Of a stretch of DNA of 64,000 nucleotides, positions 9,070-18,216 are shown piece by piece. Origin of the DNA: BJGV01 sp964194745 (GTDB taxonomy: Bacteria > Pseudomonadota > Gammaproteobacteria > Burkholderiales > Nitrosomonadaceae); assembly GCA_965248035.1 (NCBI GenBank), contig OZ252054.1, forward strand, positions 1,426,001-1,490,000. The letters run 5' to 3'. Every line of letters begins with the position of its first letter. Positions within the stretch are counted from its first letter, which is position 1. The position numbers were made by a program, and so were the translations under genes. The notes below the pieces were generated by a model. It did not search any database, was not told the origin of the DNA, and was given only the letters and a program-made list of their open reading frames with translations.

Positions 9070-9177
9070 ATGGGAAGGACAATCCAAATCCCCGTCCTTA
9101 AAACGTTTATAGCCTGTGTTGTTATTGGTACTTTTGTACATTTGTATTTTCGTATGAGGAGGCCATCATGGACTTAA
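9070..9177 (+). CDS. candidate small membrane protein (35 aa)
   Basis: Short ORF with one hydrophobic segment (FIACVVIGTFVHLYF) flanked by basic residues, including a C-terminal RMRRPSW. GGGAG lies 9 bases before the ATG. Its 3' end overlaps the next tiny ORF by 10 bases in another frame, and its own codons supply that ORF's Shine-Dalgarno (GAGGAGG). No known family recognised; support is architecture only. Confidence 0.4.
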   Translation: MGRTIQIPVLKTFIACVVIGTFVHLYFRMRRPSWT

Positions 9178-9245
9178 TGCCAGTAGTTATAATAGCTATA
9201 GTAGCAGTACTTTCCTTTGGTGCTTGGTCCTTAGACACTAAATAA
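9168..9245 (+). CDS. candidate small membrane protein (25 aa)
   Basis: MDLMPVVIIAIVAVLSFGAW plus five residues: a single predicted transmembrane helix with a short charged tail. It is preceded by the very strong ribosome site GAGGAGG, 5 bases before the ATG. It could be an accessory subunit of a membrane complex like other ~25-30-residue proteins of respiratory oxidases, but no partner gene is present. Likely translated; function unknown. Confidence 0.5.
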   Translation: MDLMPVVIIAIVAVLSFGAWSLDTK

Positions 9246-9400
9246 GGGCGTTCTAAATACAACACGTAGAATACAGAACTAATGTCTCTAGATGGCCAAT
9301 GCGCTCGTGACTCGTGTGTTCGTCCGGTGCATCGGTTTTTTTGTAACTTTATTGTTCTAGCTCCTGTATATAGTTGGTACGTCTGATATTCTTGAGGAAA

Positions 9401-10222
9401 ATGAAACCATCATTATTATTACCTTGTTTACTATTAGGTGCTTGTACAAGTATGCCGCAGGCAATGAGGGATGCGCGTGTAGTAGATATTCCCTATACCC
9501 AAGCAAGTCAAAACATAGATAGTCACAAGGATGTTCCCGTACGTTGGGGTGGGGTTATTATTGATGTGGAAAACGAAGAAAGTTTTAGCCTTGTTCAAGT
9601 ACTGTTTTATCCTCTCAATTATTTAGGGCGCCCTCTACTAGACGAACCACAAGGAGGACGCTTTGTCATTAAAAGTACTGAATTTCTTGATCCTATAATT
9701 TATGCTAAGGACAGGAGAATTACTGTTGTGGGAACACTTAATGAGGACATTGAACGTGCGGTAGGGAAAAAAGTCATTCGGGTGCCGTTGCTAATATCCA
9801 CGGCTACTCACCTCTGGCCGAAATACCATTATTATGGCTATGGTGGATATGGATATGGATATGGATATGGATATGGGTATGAACCTTACTATGGATCTTA
9901 TGGCCATCCTTTTTTTTCCGGGGAGGATGGGGAAGATACTATAGACCATATTGGTACTAGCAGAAATGAATGTTGGCTTATATTTCATTTTTCCTTGATC
10001 TTTTCAAATAGTTGGAGCGTTGCTACATCTCGTTCACAATTAAAATACTTATCAAGAATACGGGCAAACAATAAGCTGCGACTATCTATGCACGCAAATA
10101 GTGTCATGGAAGACTTAAGCTTCATATCATCAGGGTGGCCAAAGATTTCCGAGATTGAGTGTCCTTCAATTGCAAGAATCACTTTCGCGCATTCCAATAG
10201 CCTTTTTCCAAGAACAGGGTGA
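9401..10222 (+). CDS. slp: Slp-family outer-membrane lipoprotein with aberrant C-terminal extension
   Basis: Slp/YeaY-type lipoprotein. Signal peptide with lipobox LLLGAC, then the Slp domain (VRWGGVIIDVENEESFSLVQ, FYPLNYLGRP, GGRFVIKS). A Tyr/Gly tail follows, encoded partly by five perfect GGATAT hexamers at 9845-9874. The ATG at 9401 gives a proper signal peptide; the frame extends 9 codons further upstream. Normal family members end soon after the Y/G tail. Here the frame continues ~90 residues (from about 9935) and is read antisense across the DUF1810 gene. The extension has no protein-like features, so the native stop was probably lost. Confidence 0.82.
   Translation: MKPSLLLPCLLLGACTSMPQAMRDARVVDIPYTQASQNIDSHKDVPVRWGGVIIDVENEESFSLVQVLFYPLNYLGRPLLDEPQGGRFVIKSTEFLDPIIYAKDRRITVVGTLNEDIERAVGKKVIRVPLLISTATHLWPKYHYYGYGGYGYGYGYGYGYEPYYGSYGHPFFSGEDGEDTIDHIGTSRNECWLIFHFSLIFSNSWSVATSRSQLKYLSRIRANNKLRLSMHANSVMEDLSFISSGWPKISEIECPSIARITFAHSNSLFPRTG
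9845..9880 (+). repeat. GGATAT hexanucleotide microsatellite
   Basis: Five perfect GGATAT units followed by GGGTAT, encoding alternating Gly-Tyr in the Slp C-terminal tail. Hexamer gain or loss keeps the frame, so it would vary tail length without frameshift. Confidence 0.85.
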
Positions 10223-10455
10223 TTTAGATATTGTCGAGCTTCTTCTATGCTCTTAATGGAATAGCGTTTTGAGGTTGTACTGTGCCCCAATCCATCAATC
10301 TGCGGGAATATATACCACATTCAGTGGGTTTGGGTTTGTTTCTTGCCGTCTTTTAACTCTGCGAAAGCGTTAACATATGTGTTTCTTTGTGCTTTCGTGA
10401 AGCGGTGTAAGTCGTACGGGTCATCACGACAAATAGTTTCGCTTATTTTTACCAT
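9985..10455 (-). pseudogene. DUF1810 family protein, Trp codon changed to TGA
   Basis: Both halves of a DUF1810 protein are present in one frame. The N-terminal part has DPYDLHRFTKAQRNTYVNAF, the C-terminal part MWYIFPQIDGLGHS, HPVLGKRLLEC and GHPDDMKLKSSMTLF. They are separated by one TGA at 10321-10323, exactly where the family has Trp in its H-W-M-W motif, so a TGG became TGA. The start is taken as the ATG at 10455; no strong ribosome site. The 3' end is overlapped antisense by the extended slp frame. Recoding is unlikely because TGA is used as a normal stop elsewhere in the window. Confidence 0.82.
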
Positions 10456-10581
10456 GTTTGATTCGTTTGCAATACAGTTTTTTGTTTGTAAGTATATACT
10501 TAATATTAAAATCGGCACGTTAAGTTTATTGTTACGGCATATCATTGATAGATTTTAGGGATGGAGTCTAAATAGCCGAGT

Positions 10582-11001
10582 GTGCTGTATATCGTTACAA
10601 ATATAGGGATAGGGGCTAATCCTTTGACCGATCTTAAAACAACAGATAACAAGGCAACATTTAAGCGTTCATGCTGCTCTATCACCAATGCACTAGATAT
10701 ATTCGGTGATAAGCGGACATTGCTGATTATTCGGGATCTTGTTCTGGACAAAATGCGTTATCCGGAATTTATAGTCTCGCCAGGAAAAATTGCACCAAAT
10801 ATCCTTGTAGACCGATTGGAAAGATTACAAGCCGGAAACATTGTGACTTAACATGCCTATCAGCATAACCCTGTACGCCACGAATATGTTCTAACAAAGA
10901 AGGGTGAATCTCTAAGGCCGGTGTTGAAATCCATTGTTACATGGGGGATGAAGTTTTATCCCGGAGCTAAGGTATTTCCAGTAGTTGGACAACAACACTA
11001 A
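10582..11001 (+). pseudogene. HxlR-family regulator interrupted by TAA
   Basis: A winged-helix HxlR protein: CCSITNALDIFGDKRTLLII, PGKIAPNILVDRLERLQ, then after an in-frame TAA at 10849-10851 the rest of the domain (HAYQHNPVRHEYVLTKKGES) to a second stop at 10999-11001. The family has a charged residue where the stop lies, so it is a simple nonsense change. The conserved Trp of the DKWTLLI motif is Arg. Start uncertain (GTG 10582 or TTG 10624). Confidence 0.8.
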
Positions 11002-11344
11002 GAACCTGGTATATCTGCGTCATTTCAAGAGTTAAAGCTGGCATTACCTGCCATAGAAAATCGAAACCTCTACACCTAAACAACTACCGTTTTGGCATTA
11101 AAGTATTAAGGTTTTGCACATAGGGAACTATGGAGAGAAAAAAAGGGTATATTCACTAAATAGGCATAGATCCTTGCCCTGCTTTGCTTGCAAAGATAAT
11201 TTGCTAATTCTGCCTCTATAATACTTGTGCTAATATTCATAGCTTCATGTGGCGCTGTATGAACGATGAAAGCATGGATTTATTCGCTGACGTGTTTATG
11301 GTTACCGGTTTGTGATCGATTATCTTTAGGGGGGCGTTTTTAGT
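11002..11344. other. non-coding stretch
   Basis: A/T-rich, no ORF or RNA gene recognised. A run of five G at 11328-11332 precedes the next gene's ATG by about 10 bases and may serve as its ribosome site. Confidence 0.35.
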
Positions 11345-11857
11345 ATGAGAGATTTGAACTACAATCTACCTCCCGTCCAGGATGTGTCTTCCAAGCCACT
11401 GGAGGTCGAAGTAGTTATTGAGATTCCGCGAGGCAGTTTTCTCAAACGCGGATCCACCAGCCACATCGACTTCATCTCGCCGCTGCCGTGTCCATTCAAC
11501 TATGGTTCCGTGCCGAATTTCTTGGGACTTGAAGGCGATCTGCTGGATGCGCTGATTCTCGGTCCCCGATTGTCCCTCGGCACTCGCATAGGAGTCAAGG
11601 CATGGGGAGCAGTGACGCTGACTGACCGTGGCATGATGGACGACAAGCTTATCTGCAGCAACCATCGTCCAAGCTTGTCGGAATGCCAAAATGTCCTACG
11701 GTTTTTTCGATTGTATGCGAAGTGCACGGGGGCCTTGAACATTTGGCGAGGCCGCCCTGGGCGCAACGCATGCGAGGGTTGGTGCGAAGTCACTCAAGCG
11801 ATCGCTCGCGCTGCGCCACTACTCAATTCATGGAAAACTTCGCCGGTTAAGTTCTGA
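11345..11857 (+). CDS. inorganic pyrophosphatase-like protein
   Basis: The central part matches the family I soluble pyrophosphatase fold: VVIEIPRGSFLKR, IDFISPLPCPFNYGSVPNF and EGDLLDALILG. The last corresponds to the metal-binding D-x-D-P-x-D loop, degenerate here (first Asp is Glu, Pro is Leu). Also GAVTLTDRGMMDDKLIC. Length is about that of the bacterial enzyme (170 residues), but the C-terminal region is Arg-rich and unlike typical Ppa. GC content is higher than in flanking DNA, suggesting separate origin. Probably a divergent paralogue; catalytic competence doubtful. Confidence 0.78.
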   Translation: MRDLNYNLPPVQDVSSKPLEVEVVIEIPRGSFLKRGSTSHIDFISPLPCPFNYGSVPNFLGLEGDLLDALILGPRLSLGTRIGVKAWGAVTLTDRGMMDDKLICSNHRPSLSECQNVLRFFRLYAKCTGALNIWRGRPGRNACEGWCEVTQAIARAAPLLNSWKTSPVKF

Positions 11858-12030
11858 TCTTAAGCCCGTCCTAGTACCGGGTTAATTATGCGCAAATGAA
11901 TGCCCGCATTTGGTTCATAGCGGGCATACTGAAAGCAGCTTATGTTGTGACGGCAGTGTTTTGCCAAGTGTCCTACTAGTGTTCCATGAAGTTTTAATCC
12001 AGGTCGTTACACATATTGCTTGATTCAAAT

Positions 12031-12351
12031 TCAACTTTTCGAACATAGTATGTATGGGTTCCTTACGTCTATTCTGTGCAAGTAAGAAACGACCAAATAG
12101 TTTCGAGGCGGATAAATATAGTACCCCTTTACTTTAGCCCAGCCGTGTTCTTGCATCATGCACTTGTCGACTTGTTTTTTCAAGAAGGATGCATTGTCTT
12201 CAAAGCCAATGTTACAGGCAAGTCTAGCGGTCGCTAACTTGCAATAGAATAAATCCATCTCTCCTTCGCCAGTAAGCTTCGTTTGGTGTTTCTAAGTTGC
12301 GCATCCACTCATGGCTAACGCAAGCACAATTAATGCTATATGCTTATTCAA
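12031..12351 (-). pseudogene. small lipoprotein with in-frame TAG
   Basis: Read from a TTG at 12351 (AAGG 8 bases upstream) the frame gives a signal peptide with lipobox (LNKHIALIVLALAMSGC), then Ala-Thr and a TAG at 12292-12294. It resumes in the same frame as KHQTKLTGEGEMDLFYCKLA... to CMMQEHGWAKVKGYY. An internal ATG at 12258 could start a 75-residue cytoplasmic product, but GGAG is only 2-3 bases before it and the lipobox would be lost. Same architecture as the intact lipoprotein at 7862. Decayed by a nonsense mutation. Confidence 0.7.
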
Positions 12352-12646
12352 CTCATCATCCTTGTTTCACCATAATCTAAAGTATCCGGCTTGTGGCGGC
12401 AAAAAGCACATAGTTTTGAAAAATTGATAAAGTAAATTCTAGTACATGGGTACTAGTTTGACTACTGTTGGAAGTTTCAGAATTGAGAAAAACTTTGCGA
12501 AGGGAATTGCCGTTGTAAATATTGGTTTTTATTGGTTAAATTTAAGACAGAAGCATAAGAACTAAGAAACAGATCACCTATAAAAACTATCATTACGATA
12601 TTTATAATCAGTTCTTTTCCATAATGCTTGATGTAACTCCGCCAAG

Positions 12647-12916
12647 TTAACTAGCAGATGATTCTGTGTCCAGATGTTGTCCTGCCGAAGGTATTAACCG
12701 AATTTTCGCACTAGGCTCATCTGATCCGTGCTTCAAATAACTCCTATATTCTTCAGTTAATTGTTTGCGCTCTTCAATTTCTCTCTGTAGGTAGTTTGCC
12801 TTATTTTGTAGGCGTAAAATAATTTGTTCATCTTGTTTAAGCGAAAGGGACATTGCCTCAATGTATTGAACCTCATGGACAATAATGCGCCGCAACATAT
12901 CTCTCGCATCCTTCAT
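12647..12916 (-). CDS. hypothetical coiled-coil protein, 89 residues
   Basis: Residues ~15-65 (VHEVQYIEAMSLSLKQDEQI... LQREIEERKQLTEEYRSY) are heptad-like and charged, suggesting a coiled coil. The C-terminus is polar and disordered-looking. No known domain, no signal peptide. GGGA shortly before the ATG. Bounded on both sides by ~270-295 bases of empty A/T-rich sequence. Confidence 0.55.
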   Translation of the reverse strand: MKDARDMLRRIIVHEVQYIEAMSLSLKQDEQIILRLQNKANYLQREIEERKQLTEEYRSYLKHGSDEPSAKIRLIPSAGQHLDTESSAS

Positions 12917-13184
12917 AGTAATTTCCCAGATTGCTCCATTCGCTTAAGCCCAATTAGTTTTATTTAGAAAGCAGTGGTTTTCGGTTAAACCTTTAGCGTA
13001 CTCAATCCATCTTTTATAAGCATTTTTCGTGCCACAATCTGACACCTGAGCATGTGCTCTATATAAAATAAATTGTTACGGTATCACAATAAATATTCAG
13101 TGTTTGTATAGACGCGATTAAAACCTGGGTGTAAAGATTCTCGACACATAAACGAAATTCTTAGTTGCCAATAGTAGTAAAAGG

Positions 13185-13490
13185 CTATTTAGATTTACTG
13201 TTTTCTAATATATATTTAGCCAATCGTTCTGCTGCTTCATCTTTTATATTAGGGAAGGAAGGCATAGTCATGCCACCTGTCTGTATCTTTTTGATAATAG
13301 TATCCTTGTTTGCTTTGTCAGCGCTCAGTCTCATCACAGCACCAACTTCTAGCTTATGACATTTGGTGCAATTAAGATTGAATATTTCTTCCCCACTGAT
13401 GATATCCGAAGGCGTGTAATTATCGGTTTTCGAACAGCTAGCTAAAGCTATAAATGCGTAAACCACCAATATAAAAGTTAGTTTTTTCAT
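13185..13490 (-). CDS. monoheme cytochrome c lipoprotein
   Basis: Class I c-type cytochrome, 101 residues. Signal peptide with a lipobox (AFIALASC) so the protein is membrane-anchored, then GEEIFNLNCTKCHKLEVGA with the CxxCH heme site. The probable axial Met is in GGMTMPSFPNI, and a C-terminal helix LAKYILENSK follows. Small electron carrier in the periplasm; partner unknown. NirK in the same window would need a donor of this kind, but the genes are 12 kb apart and no link is proven. Confidence 0.88.
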   Translation of the reverse strand: MKKLTFILVVYAFIALASCSKTDNYTPSDIISGEEIFNLNCTKCHKLEVGAVMRLSADKANKDTIIKKIQTGGMTMPSFPNIKDEAAERLAKYILENSKSK

Positions 13491-13686
13491 TTTTATGAGC
13501 CGGTTTATTTTAGCTAGGAATTAAGAATTTAAAAACCGTTTTTTATCTAACACTGGAGATGAGCATGGCGCACTCTGAGCTGTTGATATTATCATACGAA
13601 CGAACGCACCTATTCAAATGAGAACAGTGGCACTAAAGAAAGTGCTCGCTGGATCTGAAAACTCCAGTAACTGAGAAATATTGGTT

Positions 13687-13782
13687 CTAATCATCAGGCG
13701 TGATGTCCTGTGCGTCTGCCTTTCGACCCAGGAAATAGACGACAGCGTGGATTACCCTGGTCATCTCATATTTGCTTAGCAT
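13687..13782 (-). CDS. possible small protein or gene remnant
   Basis: A 31-residue frame, MLSKYEMTRVIHAVVYFLGR then KADAQDITPDD, has protein-like composition and is open further upstream without a start. I do not recognise it. Could be the 3' end of a decayed gene. Confidence 0.25.
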   Translation of the reverse strand: MLSKYEMTRVIHAVVYFLGRKADAQDITPDD

Positions 13783-13862
13783 GATATCCAGATACTTATG
13801 GGATAACTTCCTTAATTATGTTAAAGTTTTCATTCTTTATGTCACGTTGCGTAAACCAGATC

Positions 13863-14051
13863 ATGGATATGTACGAGTCTGAACATACTAAATTTATGCG
13901 TGAACTCTTGAAGAAAAACCCACAGTTTACTGAGCAACAGAAAGAAGCGCGCGCTATTTGGTGGGATAAGAAACTAGATAAGGAGGAGCGCAAACGCTTC
14001 AAAGAATCGAAAGTGCCGCAGAAAGCTTACGTTTATTTCGGGCAGAAATAG
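13863..14051 (+). CDS. DUF3460 family protein
   Basis: Small protein (62 residues from the ATG at 13863) with the DUF3460 pattern seen in Betaproteobacteria: MYESEHTKFMRELLKKNP, RAIWWDK and ending KESKVPQKAYVYFGQ. The frame extends 15 codons upstream, but family members start at or next to MYES. Function unknown; the family's narrow taxonomic range is useful evidence for a betaproteobacterial host. Confidence 0.85.
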   Translation: MDMYESEHTKFMRELLKKNPQFTEQQKEARAIWWDKKLDKEERKRFKESKVPQKAYVYFGQK

Positions 14052-14567
14052 TGACACACGTGCTTGCTAGGGCATGCTGCTTGTTTTCTTTAGCGGTGTT
14101 TCTGAACAAAAATGAGCAAAAGATTGCGCACAGTGGCAACAAGATCAGTGTTTTTTGAGCTATGAGGGCTGGTCATGTAGACACCTTGCATACTTTTTTG
14201 TAATTCGCGACGGGTTCTCAGACACGTGTTGTTGCCCCAAACTCATCCCAAAACCATTTCCTGATGCCTCGTTAGATTCCCAGTCTAGTTCTGACAGGAT
14301 TTGGTTCATAACGACATCGCCAGGTTTTTTCTTTAGGTATCCACTCTTTCAGGATGTCGTTATCGAGTAGAGGTATCGTTTGACAGTGTTACGGCTTAGA
14401 CTACCAAGGATATACGCGTGGATATCATTTGGATCGACAACAAACTAACGCATCCACTTTTAATCTAACCCCGCTAAATCTTGTACTACTAAAGCATTTA
14501 TTTCTTAATGACGTAACATAAGGTTAGTATTTCTTATAACCTTCTACTTAAGTTATGGCCCCGATAT
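14052..14567. other. non-coding stretch
   Basis: About 515 bases upstream of the exopolysaccharide cluster with no convincing gene; frames are short. Probably the cluster's promoter region plus decayed sequence. Confidence 0.4.
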
Positions 14568-15763
14568 ATGGTAAATTTTCCTAAGCCACGCATTCCTGCG
14601 TCGCCAGTTTTGTCACTCGCATCGTTCAGCTATGCTAAACATCAGCACGTCCCTTCAGTGCTTGATGCTGGTGGAGTAAGGTTTGTTACTAGCGGTAGAG
14701 CGGCGATTGCATTGGCGCTCCAGCAAATGAAAATCGGGAAGAATGATAAAGTTTTGCAGCCTGCCTATCACTGTATCGCTTTGGTGGAACCAGTAATCTG
14801 GGCAAAGGCTACACCCGTATTTTATAAAATCAATTCAGACACTTCTGTTGATCTCGATGATATTTAAGCTCGGCTTGATGGCTCTACAAAATTGCTTCTA
14901 GTAGTACATTACTTCGGATTTCCGCAGAACTTATCAAAATTACGCATTTTTTGTGATGAACATAACATGTTGTTGCTGGAAGATTGTGCTCATTCTTTTT
15001 TTGGGGAGTATGACGGAAGGCCGCTAGGGTCGTTTGGTGATTACGCTATTGCAAGTGCTATGAAATTTTTTCCTATTTATGAAGGTGGGTGCCTTGTTTC
15101 TTCGCGTCACGCCATTTCTTCTTTGCATTTAGAGCCATCCGGAGTGGGTTTCGAAATGAAGGCTGTTCTGGACGTGTTAGAAAGAGGGTTTAAATATGGC
15201 CGTTTTGGATTTATCCAAAAATTAATTTACCTACCAATGTTGCTCAAGAACTTTATCTGAGGACTCGTAAAAAAGAAAGTTTCATCAGAAAAAATTGATT
15301 TTGGACCGGGATCATCAGAAGGGAGCTCCGGATTTGAAGAAAAATGGCTCTATAAGGAATCCTCTTTTTTTCTAAATATTTGACCAAGAGAGTTTCCCAA
15401 ATGCGAATTGCTACAAGACGGCGCGAAAACTATCTTACCTTGCTGGAGGCTTTAACAGGGCTACCAGGATGTCATCCTTTGTTTGCCAGGTTACCCGATG
15501 GGGTTATTCCTCACGTATTTCCATTAATTGTAGAGGAACCGGAAAAGATTTTTAAACCTTTAAAAAATCTAGGTGTTCCAGTGATTCGCTTTGGAGAGTT
15601 CTTGTGGCAAAGCATTGAAGCAGATATTTGTCCTGTCAGCACTAGTTTATCGAAGAGAGTATTCCAGTTTCCTTGTCATCAAGAGCTGACTCCGGCAGAG
15701 CTGGACTAGATGATCAGAGAAATAAAAGGCGTGTTTATATCAAATAAGACCATCAAAAAATGA
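14568..15763 (+). pseudogene. DegT/DnrJ/EryC1-type PLP aminotransferase, multiply broken
   Basis: Sugar aminotransferase-like PLP protein. Conserved pieces: FVTSGRAAIALALQQM, VLQPAYHCIALVEP, LLVVHYFGFPQNL, LLLEDCAHSFFGEYDG and the PLP-Lys region GDYAIASAMKFFPIYEGGC. Lesions in order: TAA at 14865-14867, TGA at 15258-15260, a second TGA plus a frameshift near 15380, and TAG at 15707-15709 in place of Trp (PAELD-stop-MIRE). With these corrected the gene would end at 15763, overlapping the next start in an ATGA. Clearly dead; it once made an amino sugar or related precursor for the polysaccharide. Confidence 0.88.
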
Positions 15764-16797
15764 GCTGGAAAATATATCCCATCAGCGAATTTAAGAATCA
15801 TCAGGATTGCTGGCAGCGGCTCAACCAGGAGGGCACAGACTCGCCGCTGCTTGAGCTGGCATTTATTTCTCCTATGCTTCACGCATTTAGTAGTGGCAAA
15901 GAAATCCTTGTTCGTTATGAGAGTGATAATACTCTACTAGCGATGGCGATACTTTCTCCAGATAACCGAGGAAGGTGGACAACTTTTCAGCCGTCACAGG
16001 CGCCGATTGGTGCCTGGATACATAGTGCTGGTGCTGATTGGTCCATGCTGCTTTCCACTCTTATCAAGAAATTGCCCGGATATCCATTGGTTATCGGGGT
16101 TACACAGCAAGACTCGGATTTGACGCCGCGTCCGCAGAATCAAGCGACATTAAAAACGCTAGACTATGTTCAGACCGCAAGAATTTCGCTACAGGGAGAT
16201 TTTGATTCTTACTGGAATGCGCGTGGTAAACGTTTACGTCAAAATATGATAACGCAAAGAAACTGGCTCGAAAGAAATGCTATAACCACTCGCTTACAGG
16301 TAAGTACAGCACCAGAAGAAGTGGCACTGGCAATTGTGGATTATGGAAGAATTGAAAGCGCTGGTTGGAAAGCAAAGGGTGGAACTGCGATTCACTTACA
16401 AAATACCCAGGGGAAATTCTATCTGAATATGCTGGAAGAATTTTGTCGGCAAGGTGCTGGCCGCATTTATCGCTATTGGTATAATGACAATATTGTTGCT
16501 ATGGATATGTGTATTGAAGGCAATGGTAGTCTCGTTGGCCTGAAAACTACTTATGACGAAACCCTTAGCAACCATACATCACCAGCTTTATTAATGCGAC
16601 ATGATTTAGTTAAGCAGCTGTTCAGCGATGGCCAGATAAAGAGGTATGAGTTCTATGGAAGGGTGATGGAGTGGCACACAAAGTGGAGCGATGAAGTGCG
16701 TACCCTGTACCACATTAATAAATACAGATGGCCAGCTCTAGCGTTATTACACGAAATTATCAGAAAGCCAATTGCTACAAGCAATAAAGGCAAATAA
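15760..16797 (+). CDS. FemAB/BioF2-like GNAT acetyltransferase
   Basis: 345-residue GNAT-fold protein of the Acetyltransf_6/FemAB-like type found in exosortase-A polysaccharide loci. Typical elements: WNARGKRLRQNMITQRNWLE, GRIESAGWKAKGGTAI, then GAGRIYRYWYNDNIVAMDMC and YEFYGRVMEWHTKW near the C-terminus. The start ATG overlaps the dead aminotransferase stop (ATGA), showing former translational coupling. Intact. Likely an N-acyltransferase acting on a nucleotide sugar or lipid-linked sugar; substrate inferred only from context. Confidence 0.85.
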   Translation: MSWKIYPISEFKNHQDCWQRLNQEGTDSPLLELAFISPMLHAFSSGKEILVRYESDNTLLAMAILSPDNRGRWTTFQPSQAPIGAWIHSAGADWSMLLSTLIKKLPGYPLVIGVTQQDSDLTPRPQNQATLKTLDYVQTARISLQGDFDSYWNARGKRLRQNMITQRNWLERNAITTRLQVSTAPEEVALAIVDYGRIESAGWKAKGGTAIHLQNTQGKFYLNMLEEFCRQGAGRIYRYWYNDNIVAMDMCIEGNGSLVGLKTTYDETLSNHTSPALLMRHDLVKQLFSDGQIKRYEFYGRVMEWHTKWSDEVRTLYHINKYRWPALALLHEIIRKPIATSNKGK

Positions 16798-17119
16798 AGA
16801 AATATTTTTGTTTTAAGTATGTGGTGCGTTAAGAGTGGGATGTACTTACGAGACGCCTTGGTCTGGAATGAGAATACGTTGAGGTATATTGGTGAAAGTA
16901 GCTTGAATTTAACTTATATACAGGCGGGCGGGGAATCTCTTGGCATTCCTTTCTAGCTACTCATATCCGTATTCCAGTCAGTTTGTATCTAATTATTCTG
17001 GAAACTAATTTACTCAGGATTCAAAAAAACTTCTTTTAGTCATTATTGTGTTTCTTTAACGCACGTAATATTGGAAATCACTATTCCACTATGCGAAATA
17101 TAACAACAACGGAGTAATT
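16798..17119. other. non-coding stretch between the GNAT and ACP genes
   Basis: Contains an unassigned open frame of about 45 codons (roughly 16818-16958, beginning MWCVKSGMYLRDALVW) with no strong ribosome site. In related loci an acyl-CoA ligase or decarboxylase may lie here; I cannot identify a remnant. GGAG at 17110-17113 serves the ACP gene. Confidence 0.35.
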
Positions 17120-17371
17120 ATGCAGAGCCTTGTTGAAGTGAGAGATATTTTGTCCGATGTGCTCAGTCTTGGTGAGCGAAAGAATTTTCTAAAAGTGGAT
17201 TCGAGCTTGCTGGGAAGTATTCCAGAATTAGATTCGATGGCGGTTGTCAACGTGATTACAGCTTTGGAAGAGCACTTTGGTATCACGGTGGAAGACGATG
17301 AAATTAGCGCCAAGACTTTTGAGACTCTTGGTAGCCTTACCTACTTTGTTGAACAGAAATTAGCTGAATGA
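17120..17371 (+). CDS. acyl carrier protein (exosortase-A system associated)
   Basis: 83-residue four-helix carrier protein. The phosphopantetheine attachment Ser lies in IPELDSMAVVNVITALEEHF (D-S-M). ACGGAG 4 bases before ATG. Stop overlaps the following ATG (ATGA at 17368-17371), so it is co-translated with the hydrolase. In exosortase-A loci this ACP accompanies an acyl-CoA ligase and two hydrolases; the ligase is missing here. Confidence 0.9.
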   Translation: MQSLVEVRDILSDVLSLGERKNFLKVDSSLLGSIPELDSMAVVNVITALEEHFGITVEDDEISAKTFETLGSLTYFVEQKLAE

Positions 17372-18214
17372 AGGGATCTCCCAGAAATCCTCCTGCCGAA
17401 TATTTTTTCTTGAAAACAGAATCTGGGGATCGTTTTTGCCTTTACCATGCCCCTCATCCAAACAAGGAATGTCGCGGGGTATTCATCTACGTTCATCCTT
17501 TTGGTGATGAGATGAACAAGTCAAGGCGTATGGTTGCATTGCAGGCGAGAGCATTTGCCGCCATGGGATTTGGTGTGTTACAGATGGATCTATTTGGTTG
17601 TGGAGACAGTAATGGTGAATTTGGAAATGCACGTTGGGATATCTGGAAGCAAGATCTCGGAATCGCAAGGAGTTGGCGCGAAAATCGTGTTACCGCTCCA
17701 GTTAGCCTTTGGGGTTTGCGTCTAGGCGCGTTGCTTGCGCTGGACTTCGCCCGGAGTTCTACGAATATAATTGACAAGATTATTTTGTGGCAGCCTGTGA
17801 TTAGCGGTGAATTGTTCTTAACCCAGTTTTTGCGGTTGCGTTTGGCCAATGAAGTGCTTGCTGGCGGTCTCGAGAAGACTACGGGGACGGCAGGCCATGC
17901 GTAGTTCTCTAGCTGTCGGAGAGCGGCTCGTAGTAGCTGGCTATGAGCTCACCTCTGATCTCACAGTAGCGATTGATAGTTTGAGGGCAATCAAGTTGCT
18001 AGTACCCAAAGTCCCTGTTCATTGGTTCGAGATTGTATCTGAGTCAGGCCGCACCATGCCACCTGCGGCGGCAAAAGTGGTGAGATCATGGGAGAAAGAA
18101 GGGAGCAACCTGCAGGTACATCTCGTCCCTTGCGTGCCTTTCTGGGCAACCCAGGAAATCTCAGAATGCCCTGAGCTTATATCAGCCACAGCGAGGATTC
18201 TCAGTAAAGTGTAA
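17368..18214 (+). pseudogene. exosortase-A associated alpha/beta hydrolase 2, frameshifted
   Basis: Serine-hydrolase-fold protein matching the exosortase-system hydrolase 2 group: RGVFIYVHPFGDEMNKSRRM, AFAAMGFGVLQMDLFGCGDS, SLWGLRLGALLALDFAR, FLRLRLANEVLAGG. The frame closes at 17904. The C-terminal part (SSLAVGERLVVAGYELTSDL... to 18214) continues in the +1-shifted frame, so a one-base indel lies at about 17875-17900. Total length is 3n+1, consistent with a single-base insertion. The stop is 2 bases before the next ATG. Confidence 0.85.
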
Positions 18215-18216
18215 CC

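Noticed and set aside
10321..10323. TGA read as tryptophan (altered genetic code)
   Set aside because: Intact genes in the window end with TGA at proper places (for example at overlapping ATGA junctions), and TAG and TAA also interrupt other genes, so decay explains the pattern better.
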